A stretch of DNA of 64,000 nucleotides from Rahnella variigena (GTDB taxonomy: Bacteria > Pseudomonadota > Gammaproteobacteria > Enterobacterales > Enterobacteriaceae). The stretch covers positions 678,736 to 742,735 of the forward strand of contig NZ_NSDJ01000002.1 in the NCBI RefSeq assembly GCF_003610915.1. Direction: 5' to 3'. Shown piece by piece: positions 8,436-17,091 of this stretch. Position 1 is the first letter of the stretch. Every line of letters begins with the position of its first letter. Position numbers and translations under genes: made by a program. The notes below the pieces were generated by a model. That model saw only the letters and a list, made by a program, of their open reading frames with translations. It was not told the DNA's origin and searched no databases.

Positions 8436-11189
8436 TTACCAGCCGGTGGCTTCCCAGTAACTGCCGCCGCTGTCCTGACCGCAGGTGAAACCGATGTTAT
8501 TAATAATCTGTGCCGTGCCGTAGTTATCATTGAAGGTGCCGTTCCCGCCGTTGAGGACAGTGACCTGGACGTTGACGCAGGTATTCGGGAAGGGAATGGG
8601 GAAATTCACCGTAGACCAGCCGCGACTCCCTTTATTGACGACGCCCCACTGCTTGATCATTCCGGTATCACCGCATCGCCACCAGCCGCCGCCGAGGTTG
8701 GCGGTATTGGCATTGACCGGCTGCCGGTTATTGGGACTGAAAACGCGCTGCCCCATCTCATAAATCCCGCCACCGTCAGTGTAAAAGTTACCCTGCGCGC
8801 TAATGTCGCCGGTGCCGGAAATTCTGACGTATCCTGTTTGTGCTGAATTCGCCTGGTTGACGATGCGGAAAACAAATCCACCCACGCCGCCGCCCTTGTT
8901 GTTAATAAAGTTGGATTCGCCCTGTCCGCCGCTCTCATTCCACCCGACATAGGTTCCCTGGCCTTCACCAGGATTGGCGGAGCTGATACCGCGTAAATAG
9001 TTAGCCGTCACACGCCCATTCACATCACCACCAACGCGGGGAAAAGCCCCAACGTTGTCCGCATTCAGCGAAATGTCTTTGGTGCCATCAAACGCCACAC
9101 CGGAAATCTTGCGTGCGGTGGCGAGTTTCGAGGCCGCGACGGCTGTGCCACCCGATGGCAACGCACCAACGTCACCAGCTGTCGGCTTGTTTGCCTGACC
9201 GTACATTTCATTCCAGGCAGACCATGGACCATCAACGCCGTTCCACGCTCCGGTCGCGTAGCGGGTGAACTGCCGCCCGTTACTGTTAAAGGCAATTTGC
9301 TGCGTCGCATTCGGTCCCCAGGTCACGAAAATCACGCCGACAAACCCGTTCATCGGATAGCCTTTGTCCGTGGTCGCCGCAGCAACGCCTGGCACGCCGT
9401 AATGCCCGAACATGCCGCTGCCGCGCAGGGTGTTCGGGGTATCGGCTGCGGTTAAGTTCGTGCGGATTTTAAAGGCCGTTGCAATTTCATCAGACAGCGC
9501 CTTTTCACTGGCGGCACTTTGCGCTGCCGTCCACGCACCAACATCAGCAGCAGTGGGTTTGTTGTTCGCGCTGTAGGTCGGCACCCATTCCTTCCATGGA
9601 CCATCTACACCGTTCCAGTCACCGGACAATCCGCGATTCCAGATATTGCCGGTGAACGTGACATACATCTGCTGACAGCCGTAGGCGCTTGGCGTCACGT
9701 ACAACGTTCCCGCGATGCTTTGAGGGTAATGCAGCGCCGCCGTCGCATTGACGTTTTTAGGCTGCGAGTAAATCGCCGTGCCTGAATTGCCGCTGGCAAA
9801 ACCCAACGTATTAATATCCGTGCCGGTCAGAATAGACGTGGGGACGTTAACGGAATTGACGGCGCTGGCCTGCACCCAGTCGCGCCATGGTCCGTCTTTG
9901 CCATTCCAGGAAGCATTCAGCGCACGCGTCCACACCATGCCGGTATTTTGTACCGTGTAACGCTGCAATACGCCGCCCGTCCAGGACGCGGGGATAACTT
10001 CCAGTACGCCCGCCGCCTGCGAACCTGCCGGATAGCCGTTTGCTACCGTGGCATTCGCGCCGGTGCTTTGCACATACAGGCCAATTTTTGCCAGGTTAAA
10101 GGTGTTGATGTTGGCGGTGCCCAGAATGGCAGAAGCGACGGGCAGCGCCCCCACCTCAGAAGCCGTCGGCGGGTTGGCGGTGTCGTAAAGTTTGCGCCAT
10201 CCGAACGGCAGCACACCATCAGTCTGACGCCATTGCCATCCCGTCGGATCCGTTTTACTGACAACCCCCACGCGCACGTAAATTGTGCCGCTTGTGCAGT
10301 GCAGATACTGGGTCAGCGCCGCCCCCGCGTCATACCAGCGGCGATAGGTCATCAGCGTATCCGCCGCCTGAAAGGTCGCGCCCAAAGGGTGATCATCAAA
10401 AAAGCCTGCCAGGGTGACGCCGCCGGTCAGCGCAACAATCGACGGGTCGTAAATTTTCTTCACCGTGGCGTTATCGACGTTCACCAGAATATTACTGACC
10501 GCGCCGACGTCCGCCGCCGACAAAGTGATATCAGCACTCAGCGCTTTGTTATTTACTTTGCGGGTGGAAGGGACGCGGGTGTTGGCATTGTCATTGGCGG
10601 TCTTTACCGCCTTTGGCGTCGCCGCCAGCGTTTCGCTGGTACTGCTGACCGAGCTGTTAAGCTGCACAAAACCTTTTGCCGTCAGCGTACCGTCGGGATG
10701 GTTACGGGATTTTTCATGCGCCGCCAGCAGGTCATTCACATACTGCTCAGTCGCCATAATCACCGAGTCATCGATCAGCAGGCTGATAGCTTCGGTGTTG
10801 CTGACGGCAATCACCATGCGTAAAGTTTGTGTGCGGCCTGAACCTTCCGCCAAAGTTGGCTTGTACGTGTCCGCCATATTACAGACGGCAATCAGCGCAC
10901 CGTCGTCAGCAAACAGCCCCATTTCACGCATCCAGAAGCCGCCGACGCTGGCAGAAATCACCGCCTCAGCAATCACCCAGTTACCATGAGTCGGATCCAG
11001 CTTTAATGAATTGAGCGGCGTGCGGTACACCTCTTTAACCAGTTTGGTCTGCGTGGCGACGGGTGTGGTCGCCTTGCCGTTGCCGTCGCCGACGGCAAGC
11101 TGCGTAATGTTGATGTCAGTTCCCGCCGCAATGGCTGCCGCAATGCGCGACTGCCCGAGCGTGGTGACAACGGATTTAAATGTGCTCAT
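8436..11189 (-). CDS. H: Tail fibre protein H
   Basis: A 917-residue side tail fibre. Residues 1-160 form the conserved P2 gpH baseplate-attachment domain (MSTFKSVVTTLGQSRIAAAI ... GGFWMREMGLFADDG). The shaft contains repeated modules of the form NKPTAxDVGA and W-N-G-x-D-G-P-W, at least three times. The C-terminus is a distinct tip (WWRCGDTGMIKQWG...YWEATGW) that should set host range. It is followed by its chaperone G. Confidence 0.95.
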   Translation of the reverse strand: MSTFKSVVTTLGQSRIAAAIAAGTDINITQLAVGDGNGKATTPVATQTKLVKEVYRTPLNSLKLDPTHGNWVIAEAVISASVGGFWMREMGLFADDGALIAVCNMADTYKPTLAEGSGRTQTLRMVIAVSNTEAISLLIDDSVIMATEQYVNDLLAAHEKSRNHPDGTLTAKGFVQLNSSVSSTSETLAATPKAVKTANDNANTRVPSTRKVNNKALSADITLSAADVGAVSNILVNVDNATVKKIYDPSIVALTGGVTLAGFFDDHPLGATFQAADTLMTYRRWYDAGAALTQYLHCTSGTIYVRVGVVSKTDPTGWQWRQTDGVLPFGWRKLYDTANPPTASEVGALPVASAILGTANINTFNLAKIGLYVQSTGANATVANGYPAGSQAAGVLEVIPASWTGGVLQRYTVQNTGMVWTRALNASWNGKDGPWRDWVQASAVNSVNVPTSILTGTDINTLGFASGNSGTAIYSQPKNVNATAALHYPQSIAGTLYVTPSAYGCQQMYVTFTGNIWNRGLSGDWNGVDGPWKEWVPTYSANNKPTAADVGAWTAAQSAASEKALSDEIATAFKIRTNLTAADTPNTLRGSGMFGHYGVPGVAAATTDKGYPMNGFVGVIFVTWGPNATQQIAFNSNGRQFTRYATGAWNGVDGPWSAWNEMYGQANKPTAGDVGALPSGGTAVAASKLATARKISGVAFDGTKDISLNADNVGAFPRVGGDVNGRVTANYLRGISSANPGEGQGTYVGWNESGGQGESNFINNKGGGVGGFVFRIVNQANSAQTGYVRISGTGDISAQGNFYTDGGGIYEMGQRVFSPNNRQPVNANTANLGGGWWRCGDTGMIKQWGVVNKGSRGWSTVNFPIPFPNTCVNVQVTVLNGGNGTFNDNYGTAQIINNIGFTCGQDSGGSYWEATGW

Positions 11190-11198
11190 ATCGTCCTC

Positions 11199-11726
11199 TT
11201 ATGCGGGGTAAACGGTCAGCAGTTCGCCAAGGTATTGCGCCGCGCCGATGTAAACATCGCCTTTGATGTCCTGGGTGATGGTCAGCCCGATGAGATGGCG
11301 GCTGGCAGGTTTAGCGTCAGCAATCAGCCTTTCCATTTCTAAATACATTTCTTCGGTGATGCCGGTTTCCAGCACGCCGATGTCCAGGCGAAACGTCCCT
11401 GGTTCGTCATTCGTTTCCCACCACTCGGTCACGTTAATCAGGTAGCCGAGCGGCTCCACCACGCGCCGGATGGCACCGATGGTTCCCTTGTGGCAGTGAA
11501 TGAACCAGGCCGACTGAATGACGCGGCGCTTGGTGGCGACAGGCCAGTTTTCATCCCAGCGGTCAACCGACAGCGCCCACGCCAGGTACGGCAAAAACTT
11601 TGCCGGACAGGTCAGCGGATCCCAAAGCTGCCGCAGCGGCACCGGCACGTTTTCAAGCGCGGCGCAGGCGTCGGCGGCGGCGACCTCCAGCGCGGAGGAA
11701 CCGGCGGGCAGCAGGCGATCACTCAT
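11199..11726 (-). CDS. I: Baseplate/tail protein I
   Basis: The 175-residue product matches gpI of P2, a baseplate wedge component. Characteristic blocks are RLLPAGSSALEVAAADACAA, PVPLRQLWDPLTCPAKFLPY and LAWALSVDRWDENWP. It overlaps J by eight bases and precedes H. Confidence 0.95.
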   Translation of the reverse strand: MSDRLLPAGSSALEVAAADACAALENVPVPLRQLWDPLTCPAKFLPYLAWALSVDRWDENWPVATKRRVIQSAWFIHCHKGTIGAIRRVVEPLGYLINVTEWWETNDEPGTFRLDIGVLETGITEEMYLEMERLIADAKPASRHLIGLTITQDIKGDVYIGAAQYLGELLTVYPA

Positions 11727-12627
11727 CGTAACCGCCCACTTTCAGGGTGTAAGCGGTGCAGAATGACGCCTGCGTTTTATCCAGCTCGATGTCAGCGGCG
11801 GGGCTTTTCAGCTCCACCCGCTGCACGCCTTCAACGTGCAGCGCGGCATAAATGGCGGACAGCCGGATGTCGCGGCCTAAACGGTGCTGCGCGGTGGTGT
11901 AGGCGATAAGCTTGGCTTCGGCGGCTTCGCGGATGGGTTCGGCTTCCGGACCAGGGAACAGATACAGCACGGCATCAATGGTGTAACTGACCACGGTGGC
12001 AGACTGGACGGTCACGCGGTCAGCCACGGGGCGCACGTTTTCATCATTGAGCGCGGCCTGCACTTTCGCCAGCAGGTCGGCGGGCGCGGTGCCGTTGCCG
12101 GTCTGTGCCAGCACGGAAATCGTCACGCAGGCAGGCGACGGACTGATCACCGAAATATCCGCCACGCGTCCATCAGCCGAGCGCCCGTGATACTCATAGG
12201 AACCAATCGGACCGGCCACGCTCAGCCCTTCAAAAGCCTGCTGCGCACGGATACGCAAATCAGCATCGCTTTCCATGACTGCCGCCACGGCGGGCACGCT
12301 GACCGTATCCGCAGGCGTGATCGTCAGGCGTTCCACGCTGAACGTGGCGGCGATATTGTCCAGGTCTGTTCCGGTGGCATAAGCCAGCATCACCGCCTGC
12401 GCAGCTTCATTAACCCGCTGACGCAGGATCACTTCGCGATAAGCGTTCTCCTCCAGCAGCTTCACAATCGGTTCAGACTCCAGGGTCAATGTGCGGGCGA
12501 TGGCGGCCTGCTGGTCTTCGGGGTAAAGCGATACCAGCGTGGCTTTGCGTTCCGCCAGGAGGATTTCGTAATCCAGCACCTCCACCACGTCGGGGGCGGG
12601 TAACTGGCTCAGGTCGATAGTTGCCAT
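11719..12627 (-). CDS. J: Baseplate assembly protein J
   Basis: A 302-residue gpJ homologue that forms the outer edge of the baseplate. It begins MATIDLSQLPAPDVVEVLDYE and has the conserved block YATGTDLDNIAATFSVERL and the hinge-like AGPIGSYEYHGRSADGRV. It lies between W and I in the V-to-G operon. Confidence 0.95.
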   Translation of the reverse strand: MATIDLSQLPAPDVVEVLDYEILLAERKATLVSLYPEDQQAAIARTLTLESEPIVKLLEENAYREVILRQRVNEAAQAVMLAYATGTDLDNIAATFSVERLTITPADTVSVPAVAAVMESDADLRIRAQQAFEGLSVAGPIGSYEYHGRSADGRVADISVISPSPACVTISVLAQTGNGTAPADLLAKVQAALNDENVRPVADRVTVQSATVVSYTIDAVLYLFPGPEAEPIREAAEAKLIAYTTAQHRLGRDIRLSAIYAALHVEGVQRVELKSPAADIELDKTQASFCTAYTLKVGGYDE

Positions 12628-12630
12628 AAT

Positions 12631-12981
12631 TCAGCTCACGGGTAGGGTTAAGGAAATGGCGGCGGACGTGTCTTTGCGGATGCCGGTGATATCCACTACG
12701 CCTTTTCCGTCAAACGTCGTTTCAAAGGTGATGCCGGTCAGGCTGACGCGTGGCTCCCACTTGAGGATCGCGCTATAACAGGCCGCCATGATTTGCAGGC
12801 GCAGCGCGGCATTCTGCGGGCGGTCAGTCAGTTCAGACAGCAGTGAACCATAGTCACGGCGCATGACGCGGGAACCGACGGGCGTGCGCAAAATGTCGCT
12901 GACCGACTGCTGAATATGTGCCAGGTCTTCGACGCTGCGCCCCGTGTCGCGAGCCAGGCCGATGTATTTGGCGTTAGTCAT
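12631..12981 (-). CDS. W: Baseplate wedge protein W
   Basis: A 116-residue gp25-like (gpW) baseplate protein. The family motif is visible as LAHIQQSVSDILRTPVGSRV followed by MRRDYGSLLSELTDRP. It overlaps V by four bases (ATGA) and is followed after three bases by J. Confidence 0.95.
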   Translation of the reverse strand: MTNAKYIGLARDTGRSVEDLAHIQQSVSDILRTPVGSRVMRRDYGSLLSELTDRPQNAALRLQIMAACYSAILKWEPRVSLTGITFETTFDGKGVVDITGIRKDTSAAISLTLPVS

Positions 12982-13619
12982 GAAGGCACCTGCGTCTGAC
13001 CGCCGCCCGTCTGGACGCCGCCGTGTTTATGGGTATGCACGACAATGCCGTTTGACGTGATGCTGCCGCCCGAGTGGGTGAGATTGCCGGTCATGGTGCC
13101 GCCTTGTTTGATTTCGATAGTGCCGGTGGTGAGCTTGTTTGTGCAGACCACCTCCGGCGTGTCGAGCGTGATGCGCGTTTTCGCCGTGCAGGTGATCAGC
13201 GGAGCAGTTACAACCACCTTATCCGAGGCGTTCACCGTGGCGGATTTGATGCCGGTTGCCAGCAGTGCGCCGGTTTTTGGTTCGTATTCGATCACCGCGC
13301 CATCAGGGAAAGTGACGTGTACAGCATCGGCGGACGCAGAGGGTGCCGGAAATTTATTAGAAAAAATGCCAGGCATCACAAAGGCGGTATCCAGCTCACC
13401 ACCCAGACAGAACAGCACAACCTGTTCACCGGCGGACGGTGCCCACCAGGAACGAGAGCGCCCCGCGCGGGACGTCAGCCAGTGCAGCCAGTCGGTGACG
13501 TTGCCGCCGGTGTTCACGCGACAGGTGCCCGCCTCTAAATCCACCTCGGCAACGGTGCCAATGCGGATCAGATTGCGCAGCAGGCGCGGAATGTCGTTGT
13601 TGGGGATGGATGTATTCAT
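12978..13619 (-). CDS. V: Baseplate spike protein V
   Basis: The 213-residue tail spike that tips the tube and pierces the outer membrane. It has the gpV pattern: an OB-fold region (GTCRVNTGGNVTDWLHWLT, AGRSRSWWAPSAGEQVVLF), then FPDGAVIEYEPKTGALLATG and a repetitive beta-helix. The apex ends THKHGGVQTGGGQTQVP, with a His-x-His that binds iron in P2 gpV. It is the first gene after the PV dyad. The retron lies upstream on the opposite strand. Confidence 0.96.
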   Translation of the reverse strand: MNTSIPNNDIPRLLRNLIRIGTVAEVDLEAGTCRVNTGGNVTDWLHWLTSRAGRSRSWWAPSAGEQVVLFCLGGELDTAFVMPGIFSNKFPAPSASADAVHVTFPDGAVIEYEPKTGALLATGIKSATVNASDKVVVTAPLITCTAKTRITLDTPEVVCTNKLTTGTIEIKQGGTMTGNLTHSGGSITSNGIVVHTHKHGGVQTGGGQTQVPS

Positions 13620-13629
13620 GGATAAAAGA

Positions 13630-13651
13630 ATGCCGCCCTGTCAGGCGGCAT
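13630..13651. other. Perfect hairpin upstream of V
   Basis: ATGCCGCC and GGCGGCAT form an 8-bp stem with a 6-base loop between the PV Ogr dyad and the V start codon. There is no T-run on the minus strand that would make it a strong terminator for V. It may be the remnant terminator of the S-side transcript or act in the V leader. Confidence 0.5.
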
Positions 13652-13665
13652 ACAATTTGAGGCGA

Positions 13666-13686
13666 GTTGATGGCGGGTGGCACAAC
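13666..13686 (-). promoter_or_regulatory. Ogr binding site, PV late promoter
   Basis: GTTG and CAAC half-sites are separated by 13 bases. The minus strand reads GTTGTGCCA and then ATCAACTCGCCTC, almost the same as the PO dyad. The centre is about 57 bp from the V start, consistent with activator sites near -55 in P2 late promoters. Confidence 0.75.
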
Positions 13687-13746
13687 GTAGGGTATTAAAA
13701 AGATAAAAACATACCTTTCCGCTACCCAATCAAGTTTCGAAAAACG

Positions 13747-13775
13747 TTGATTTTATTGGATAGAAGTGATAAAAA
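13747..13775 (+). promoter_or_regulatory. Putative retron promoter
   Basis: TTGATT at 13747-13752 and TAAAAA at 13770-13775 are spaced by 17 bp. The predicted start falls near 13782, exactly where the a1 repeat of the retron RNA begins. This fits constitutive transcription of msr-msd-ret. Confidence 0.5.
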
Positions 13776-13781
13776 AAACTT

Positions 13782-13908
13782 GGTCTATAAACAGATTTTG
13801 TGTCGCGTATCGCGATAAGTGAAAGTAAGGTTGGAGACAACCGCCGCGTTGAAATAATATGGCCACCGGTGGGTCGCCGTATGAGTGCGATAAGAGTGTT
13901 TATAGACC
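13782..13908 (+). ncRNA. Retron msr-msd RNA
   Basis: The stretch directly upstream of the reverse transcriptase is bounded by a perfect 12-bp inverted repeat: GGTCTATAAACA at 13782-13793 and TGTTTATAGACC at 13897-13908. These are the a1/a2 ends that define retron RNAs. Inside are short hairpins (TCGCGTATCGCGA; GGTTG-GAGA-CAACC; CCACCGGTGG), as expected for msr and msd stem-loops. The RNA would serve as template and primer for branched msDNA. I cannot place the branching guanosine or the msr/msd junction with certainty. Confidence 0.8.
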
Positions 13909-13927
13909 CCTCCCCTCAATTTTTAAT

Positions 13928-15616
13928 ATGGATATTATGTCAAAACTAGCGGATATACGTAGTTTAAAAAGTCTCAGCGATGTTGCAGATTTTTTGGGTT
14001 GCGAACCGAAGAACCTTGCTTACTCTTTATATTTCGCAAAGAATAAATATAAATCTTTTGAAATTTATAAAAAAAGTGGTGGGGTACGGATTATTAATGC
14101 ACCCAATGAAAAACTAAAATCTTTGCAGAAGATACTAGCTGGATATTTAAGTGAATGCTTGGATGAGATTTACAATACACATGGTGGAAATAAAATATCA
14201 CATGGTTTTGTGAAAGGAAAAACAATTATTACTAATGCCAGTCAACATAGAAATAAAAACCTCGTATTCAATATTGATTTATCTGATTTTTTCAATACTA
14301 TAAACTTTGGTCGTGTTCGTGGCTTTTTCATAAAAAATAAATATTTTTCCATGGATGAAAAAGCAGCAACTGTTTTTTCCCAGATTGCTTGTCATGAAGG
14401 TAGATTACCACAAGGAAGTCCATGCTCTCCTGTAATTTCAAATCTAATACTTAATATTCTGGATATCCGACTAGCAAGTTTAGCATTTAAGAATAGTTGT
14501 AATTACACTCGTTATGCGGATGATTTAACATTTTCTACAAATAGGAAAGAATTTCCTATCGATATAGTCAAAGATGAACTTGGAGATTGGGTTGTTGGAA
14601 ACAAACTACATAAAGAAATCACCAAGTGTGGATTTATAATAAACAAATCAAAAACAAGACTTCAATACAAAGACTCTAGGCAAGATGTTACGGGATTAGT
14701 AGTAAATAAATTCGTCAATGTACCTAGTGATTATAGACGCTTGACTAAATCAATGGCTCATGAGTTATTCAGAACAAATGAGTTTTATATAAAGCTTCCT
14801 GACGGGGAAAGTATTGAAGGGACGCAAAATCAACTAAATGGAATGCTCAGTTATATTTATAGCACTAGAAAAATTACTATACACAAAAACTTTGACAGTA
14901 CCATCCCTCGTGACGGCAAAGGAATACCTATTCTTGATGCTAGCGATAGATTGTATTCGGATTTTCTTTTTTATAAAAATTTTGTGGCTAACGATAAGCC
15001 GATTGTAATTTGCGAAGGTAAAACTGATGTTGTGTATTTGAAGCATGCAATAAAATCAAGATATGAAAAATATCCTAACTTAGTTGAAATTAAGAAAAAA
15101 GAGAAGGCACTAAAAATACAGATCTTAGGTGCTTCTTTCTTAGTGAACCATTTGCTAGATCTTCTTACAGGTACCACTGCAATTAAAAGATTCGTCGAGT
15201 CTTATGCTACAAGATTGTCAAAGTATAAATGCCCCCCTCTCAACAACCCAGTTATTATTCTTACTGACAATGATGACGGAATTAAAGGTTTAATTCACGC
15301 AATAAATGGGAAGTACAAGGAGTCCGAAGACAGAGACGGAATATATTTCATTACTAGTAATTTATATTTAATAAGAACGCCTTTGCTTAATGATAAGAAT
15401 AGTAGCAAAATTGAAGACTTTTTCACTAAAGAGCTGCTTGCTAGAAAGTTAGACGGTAAAACTTTTCATCCTGATAATGATACTGACAATACAATGCATT
15501 ATAGTAAGCAAGTTTTTGTCGAGAAAATAATAAAGAAGGAATACAAATCCATCGATTTTTCAGGATTTGATTCGATCATTAACTTATTAGAAAAGACAAT
15601 AATTGATCATAAATAA
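13928..15616 (+). CDS. ret: Retron reverse transcriptase with TOPRIM domain (Ec67/Eco2-like)
   Basis: This is the retron enzyme that copies the adjacent msd RNA into msDNA. Residues about 1-310 are a retron RT: NIDLSDFFNTINFGRVRGFF, GRLPQGSPCSPVISN, catalytic YADD at residues 196-199, and the VTGL region. The C-terminal part carries a TOPRIM nuclease fold with Glu363 in ICEGKTD and Asp447/Asp449 in LTDNDDG. The overall layout and many blocks match the RT of retron Ec67 (Eco2, 586 residues). An upstream in-frame ATG at 13859 lies inside the retron RNA, so I start at 13928; ATG 13937 is also possible. The gene is AT-rich against a GC-rich phage background and sits on the opposite strand between V and S. 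Retrons of this group act in anti-phage defence, with the fused effector released or activated when msDNA is disturbed. Confidence 0.93.
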   Translation: MDIMSKLADIRSLKSLSDVADFLGCEPKNLAYSLYFAKNKYKSFEIYKKSGGVRIINAPNEKLKSLQKILAGYLSECLDEIYNTHGGNKISHGFVKGKTIITNASQHRNKNLVFNIDLSDFFNTINFGRVRGFFIKNKYFSMDEKAATVFSQIACHEGRLPQGSPCSPVISNLILNILDIRLASLAFKNSCNYTRYADDLTFSTNRKEFPIDIVKDELGDWVVGNKLHKEITKCGFIINKSKTRLQYKDSRQDVTGLVVNKFVNVPSDYRRLTKSMAHELFRTNEFYIKLPDGESIEGTQNQLNGMLSYIYSTRKITIHKNFDSTIPRDGKGIPILDASDRLYSDFLFYKNFVANDKPIVICEGKTDVVYLKHAIKSRYEKYPNLVEIKKKEKALKIQILGASFLVNHLLDLLTGTTAIKRFVESYATRLSKYKCPPLNNPVIILTDNDDGIKGLIHAINGKYKESEDRDGIYFITSNLYLIRTPLLNDKNSSKIEDFFTKELLARKLDGKTFHPDNDTDNTMHYSKQVFVEKIIKKEYKSIDFSGFDSIINLLEKTIIDHK

Positions 15617-15654
15617 TATCTTTGATGGATGGAAAGTTAAATGGAATTTGCACT

Positions 15655-16110
15655 TTATTCAACTCCGTGCAAAATTTTGATAATCTCATCTTCCACAATC
15701 TTCATATCCTCCCCATCCAGCCCCAACAGCGGGCGCGCCGGATACTGCATTTCTTTTGCACGGACGGACGGGCGATCCCGCAGCCCGTACTGATGCACCT
15801 TTGCCATGCGCTGAACCTGGCCGGTGAATTCCACCACGGCGTCGTCAGCGGTGCCTTTGGCCTTCATGTATTTTGCCGTGCGCAGTCTGGCGAACATTTC
15901 CCGCTTAATGCGGCCTTTCTTTGCCCGCAACGGCTGCGGACGGCGCGGGGTGAAGGGCTGCCCTTCCGGCGTAACTTGCTGCTTAATGCGCTGCTGCTGA
16001 TGTTTGCGCAGACGCTTCGCAATGGTCGCCGCCATCGCCTTACGGCTTTGCGGTGACAGCGCCGCAATCAATCCGGCCAGGCGGGTATCAAACGCTGACA
16101 GCTCACTCAT
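15655..16110 (-). CDS. S: Tail completion protein S
   Basis: A 151-residue gpS-type virion morphogenesis protein. The N-terminus (MSELSAFDTRLAGLIAALSP) and the basic block MAATIAKRLRKHQQQRIKQQ are characteristic. It is required for tail completion with R. It overlaps R by eight bases and closes the O-to-S operon; the retron follows it on the other strand. Confidence 0.94.
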   Translation of the reverse strand: MSELSAFDTRLAGLIAALSPQSRKAMAATIAKRLRKHQQQRIKQQVTPEGQPFTPRRPQPLRAKKGRIKREMFARLRTAKYMKAKGTADDAVVEFTGQVQRMAKVHQYGLRDRPSVRAKEMQYPARPLLGLDGEDMKIVEDEIIKILHGVE

Positions 16111-16570
16111 GCCACTGGCTCACTAACTCACCGTGCAGGTACAGTTCACGCGGCCTTTCCACCGGCTCCGGCAGCGGCGGTTCCGGAAAATGCTCCACGT
16201 ACAGACCGGCATCAATCTGTTTCACGATCACGCGCTCGGTGAGCTGCACGTCAATCGCGATATCGTAGGAACCATCATCGAGCATATCGGCCTTGAATTT
16301 AAAGCCGGTCTGCTGCTTTTCAGGTGTCGCCATGATGTCCGGCTGATTCTCACGCAGCCAGGCCAGAATCGGCACAATGATCAGATCGCAGTCCTGGGCA
16401 AAGTTAGTGATCAGCAGCTCGGTCTGATACTGGTATTCAAACGACAGCGAGCTGGCTAACGTGGAAACGATGCGCCCGTTATCCACAAACATCCGCAGCT
16501 GGTCGGGGCTGGTTTGCAGCACCGGCACGGCGTCAGTCAGGGCTTTTCGTAGCTGTGCGGGTTTTAACAC
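16103..16570 (-). CDS. R: Tail completion protein R
   Basis: The 155-residue gpR homologue begins MLKPAQLRKALTDAVPVLQT and contains FEYQYQTELLITNFAQDCD, a typical family block. It acts in tail completion before head-tail joining. It overlaps lysC at its 5' end and S at its 3' end. Confidence 0.94.
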   Translation of the reverse strand: MLKPAQLRKALTDAVPVLQTSPDQLRMFVDNGRIVSTLASSLSFEYQYQTELLITNFAQDCDLIIVPILAWLRENQPDIMATPEKQQTGFKFKADMLDDGSYDIAIDVQLTERVIVKQIDAGLYVEHFPEPPLPEPVERPRELYLHGELVSQWHE

Positions 16571-16823
16571 GGTGTTCCTCCTGGCATTGTTTGACCGCTT
16601 CCACCTGGAGGCCGCAGGCGGTTAGTGCGGCCTCCAGATTTCTGACATCGGCGCTTAAGTCGCCGTTAGTGGCCGGTGAGCTTGCCGGTATCGGGCAACT
16701 GGTTACCGCCGGGCAGCCAATGTAGATAATCTGCGGCGCTGGCAAAGGCGGGACGCGCGTGCATCCGGCTAATACCATCAGGCAGAGGGGCAGCGTACCA
16801 GTCGCGCATTTCCTGATTTTCAT
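16533..16823 (-). CDS. lysC: Rz1-like outer-membrane spanin LysC
   Basis: A 96-residue lipoprotein embedded out of frame in the 3' half of lysB. The signal sequence ends in the lipobox LMVLAGC, and a Pro-rich segment (RVPPLPAPQ) follows, as in Rz1 proteins. With LysB it forms the spanin pair that fuses inner and outer membranes at lysis. I start at 16823 (MKIRKCATG) because this places the lipobox correctly; nine further codons lie upstream. Confidence 0.85.
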   Translation of the reverse strand: MKIRKCATGTLPLCLMVLAGCTRVPPLPAPQIIYIGCPAVTSCPIPASSPATNGDLSADVRNLEAALTACGLQVEAVKQCQEEHRVKTRTATKSPD

Positions 16824-17091
16824 TGAGCAACCTTTGAATGTGAATTTCACGATCCCGCGCTAACTGACCCGCCTGTGAGAGCTGGGTGCGCAGGCTTTGT
16901 TCCTGGCGTTCGCGCCTCAGTGCTTCATCGCTCAGGCGATTAATGGCGTTGTCGCGGCTTTCAATACCGGCGGACAGCGTGCCGATGATGCGTTGCGCCT
17001 GTTCGGCTTCATCATGCAGGCCACCAATGCGCCAGGTTTGCAGTCCCGCCAGCGCGCAGGCTGCCAGCAGTAATAAAATTAAAACGCGCAT
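16666..17091 (-). CDS. lysB: Rz-like inner-membrane spanin LysB
   Basis: A 141-residue protein with one N-terminal membrane anchor (VLILLLLAACALAGLQTW) followed by a long coiled coil (residues about 25-105), the standard i-spanin layout. It lies between the endolysin and the overlapping lysC and belongs to the late lysis cassette. Confidence 0.9.
   Translation of the reverse strand: MRVLILLLLAACALAGLQTWRIGGLHDEAEQAQRIIGTLSAGIESRDNAINRLSDEALRRERQEQSLRTQLSQAGQLARDREIHIQRLLNENQEMRDWYAAPLPDGISRMHARPAFASAADYLHWLPGGNQLPDTGKLTGH

Noticed and set aside
13859..13927. 23-codon N-terminal extension of the retron RT
   Set aside because: It lies inside the retron RNA between a1 and a2, and its sequence has no RT features.
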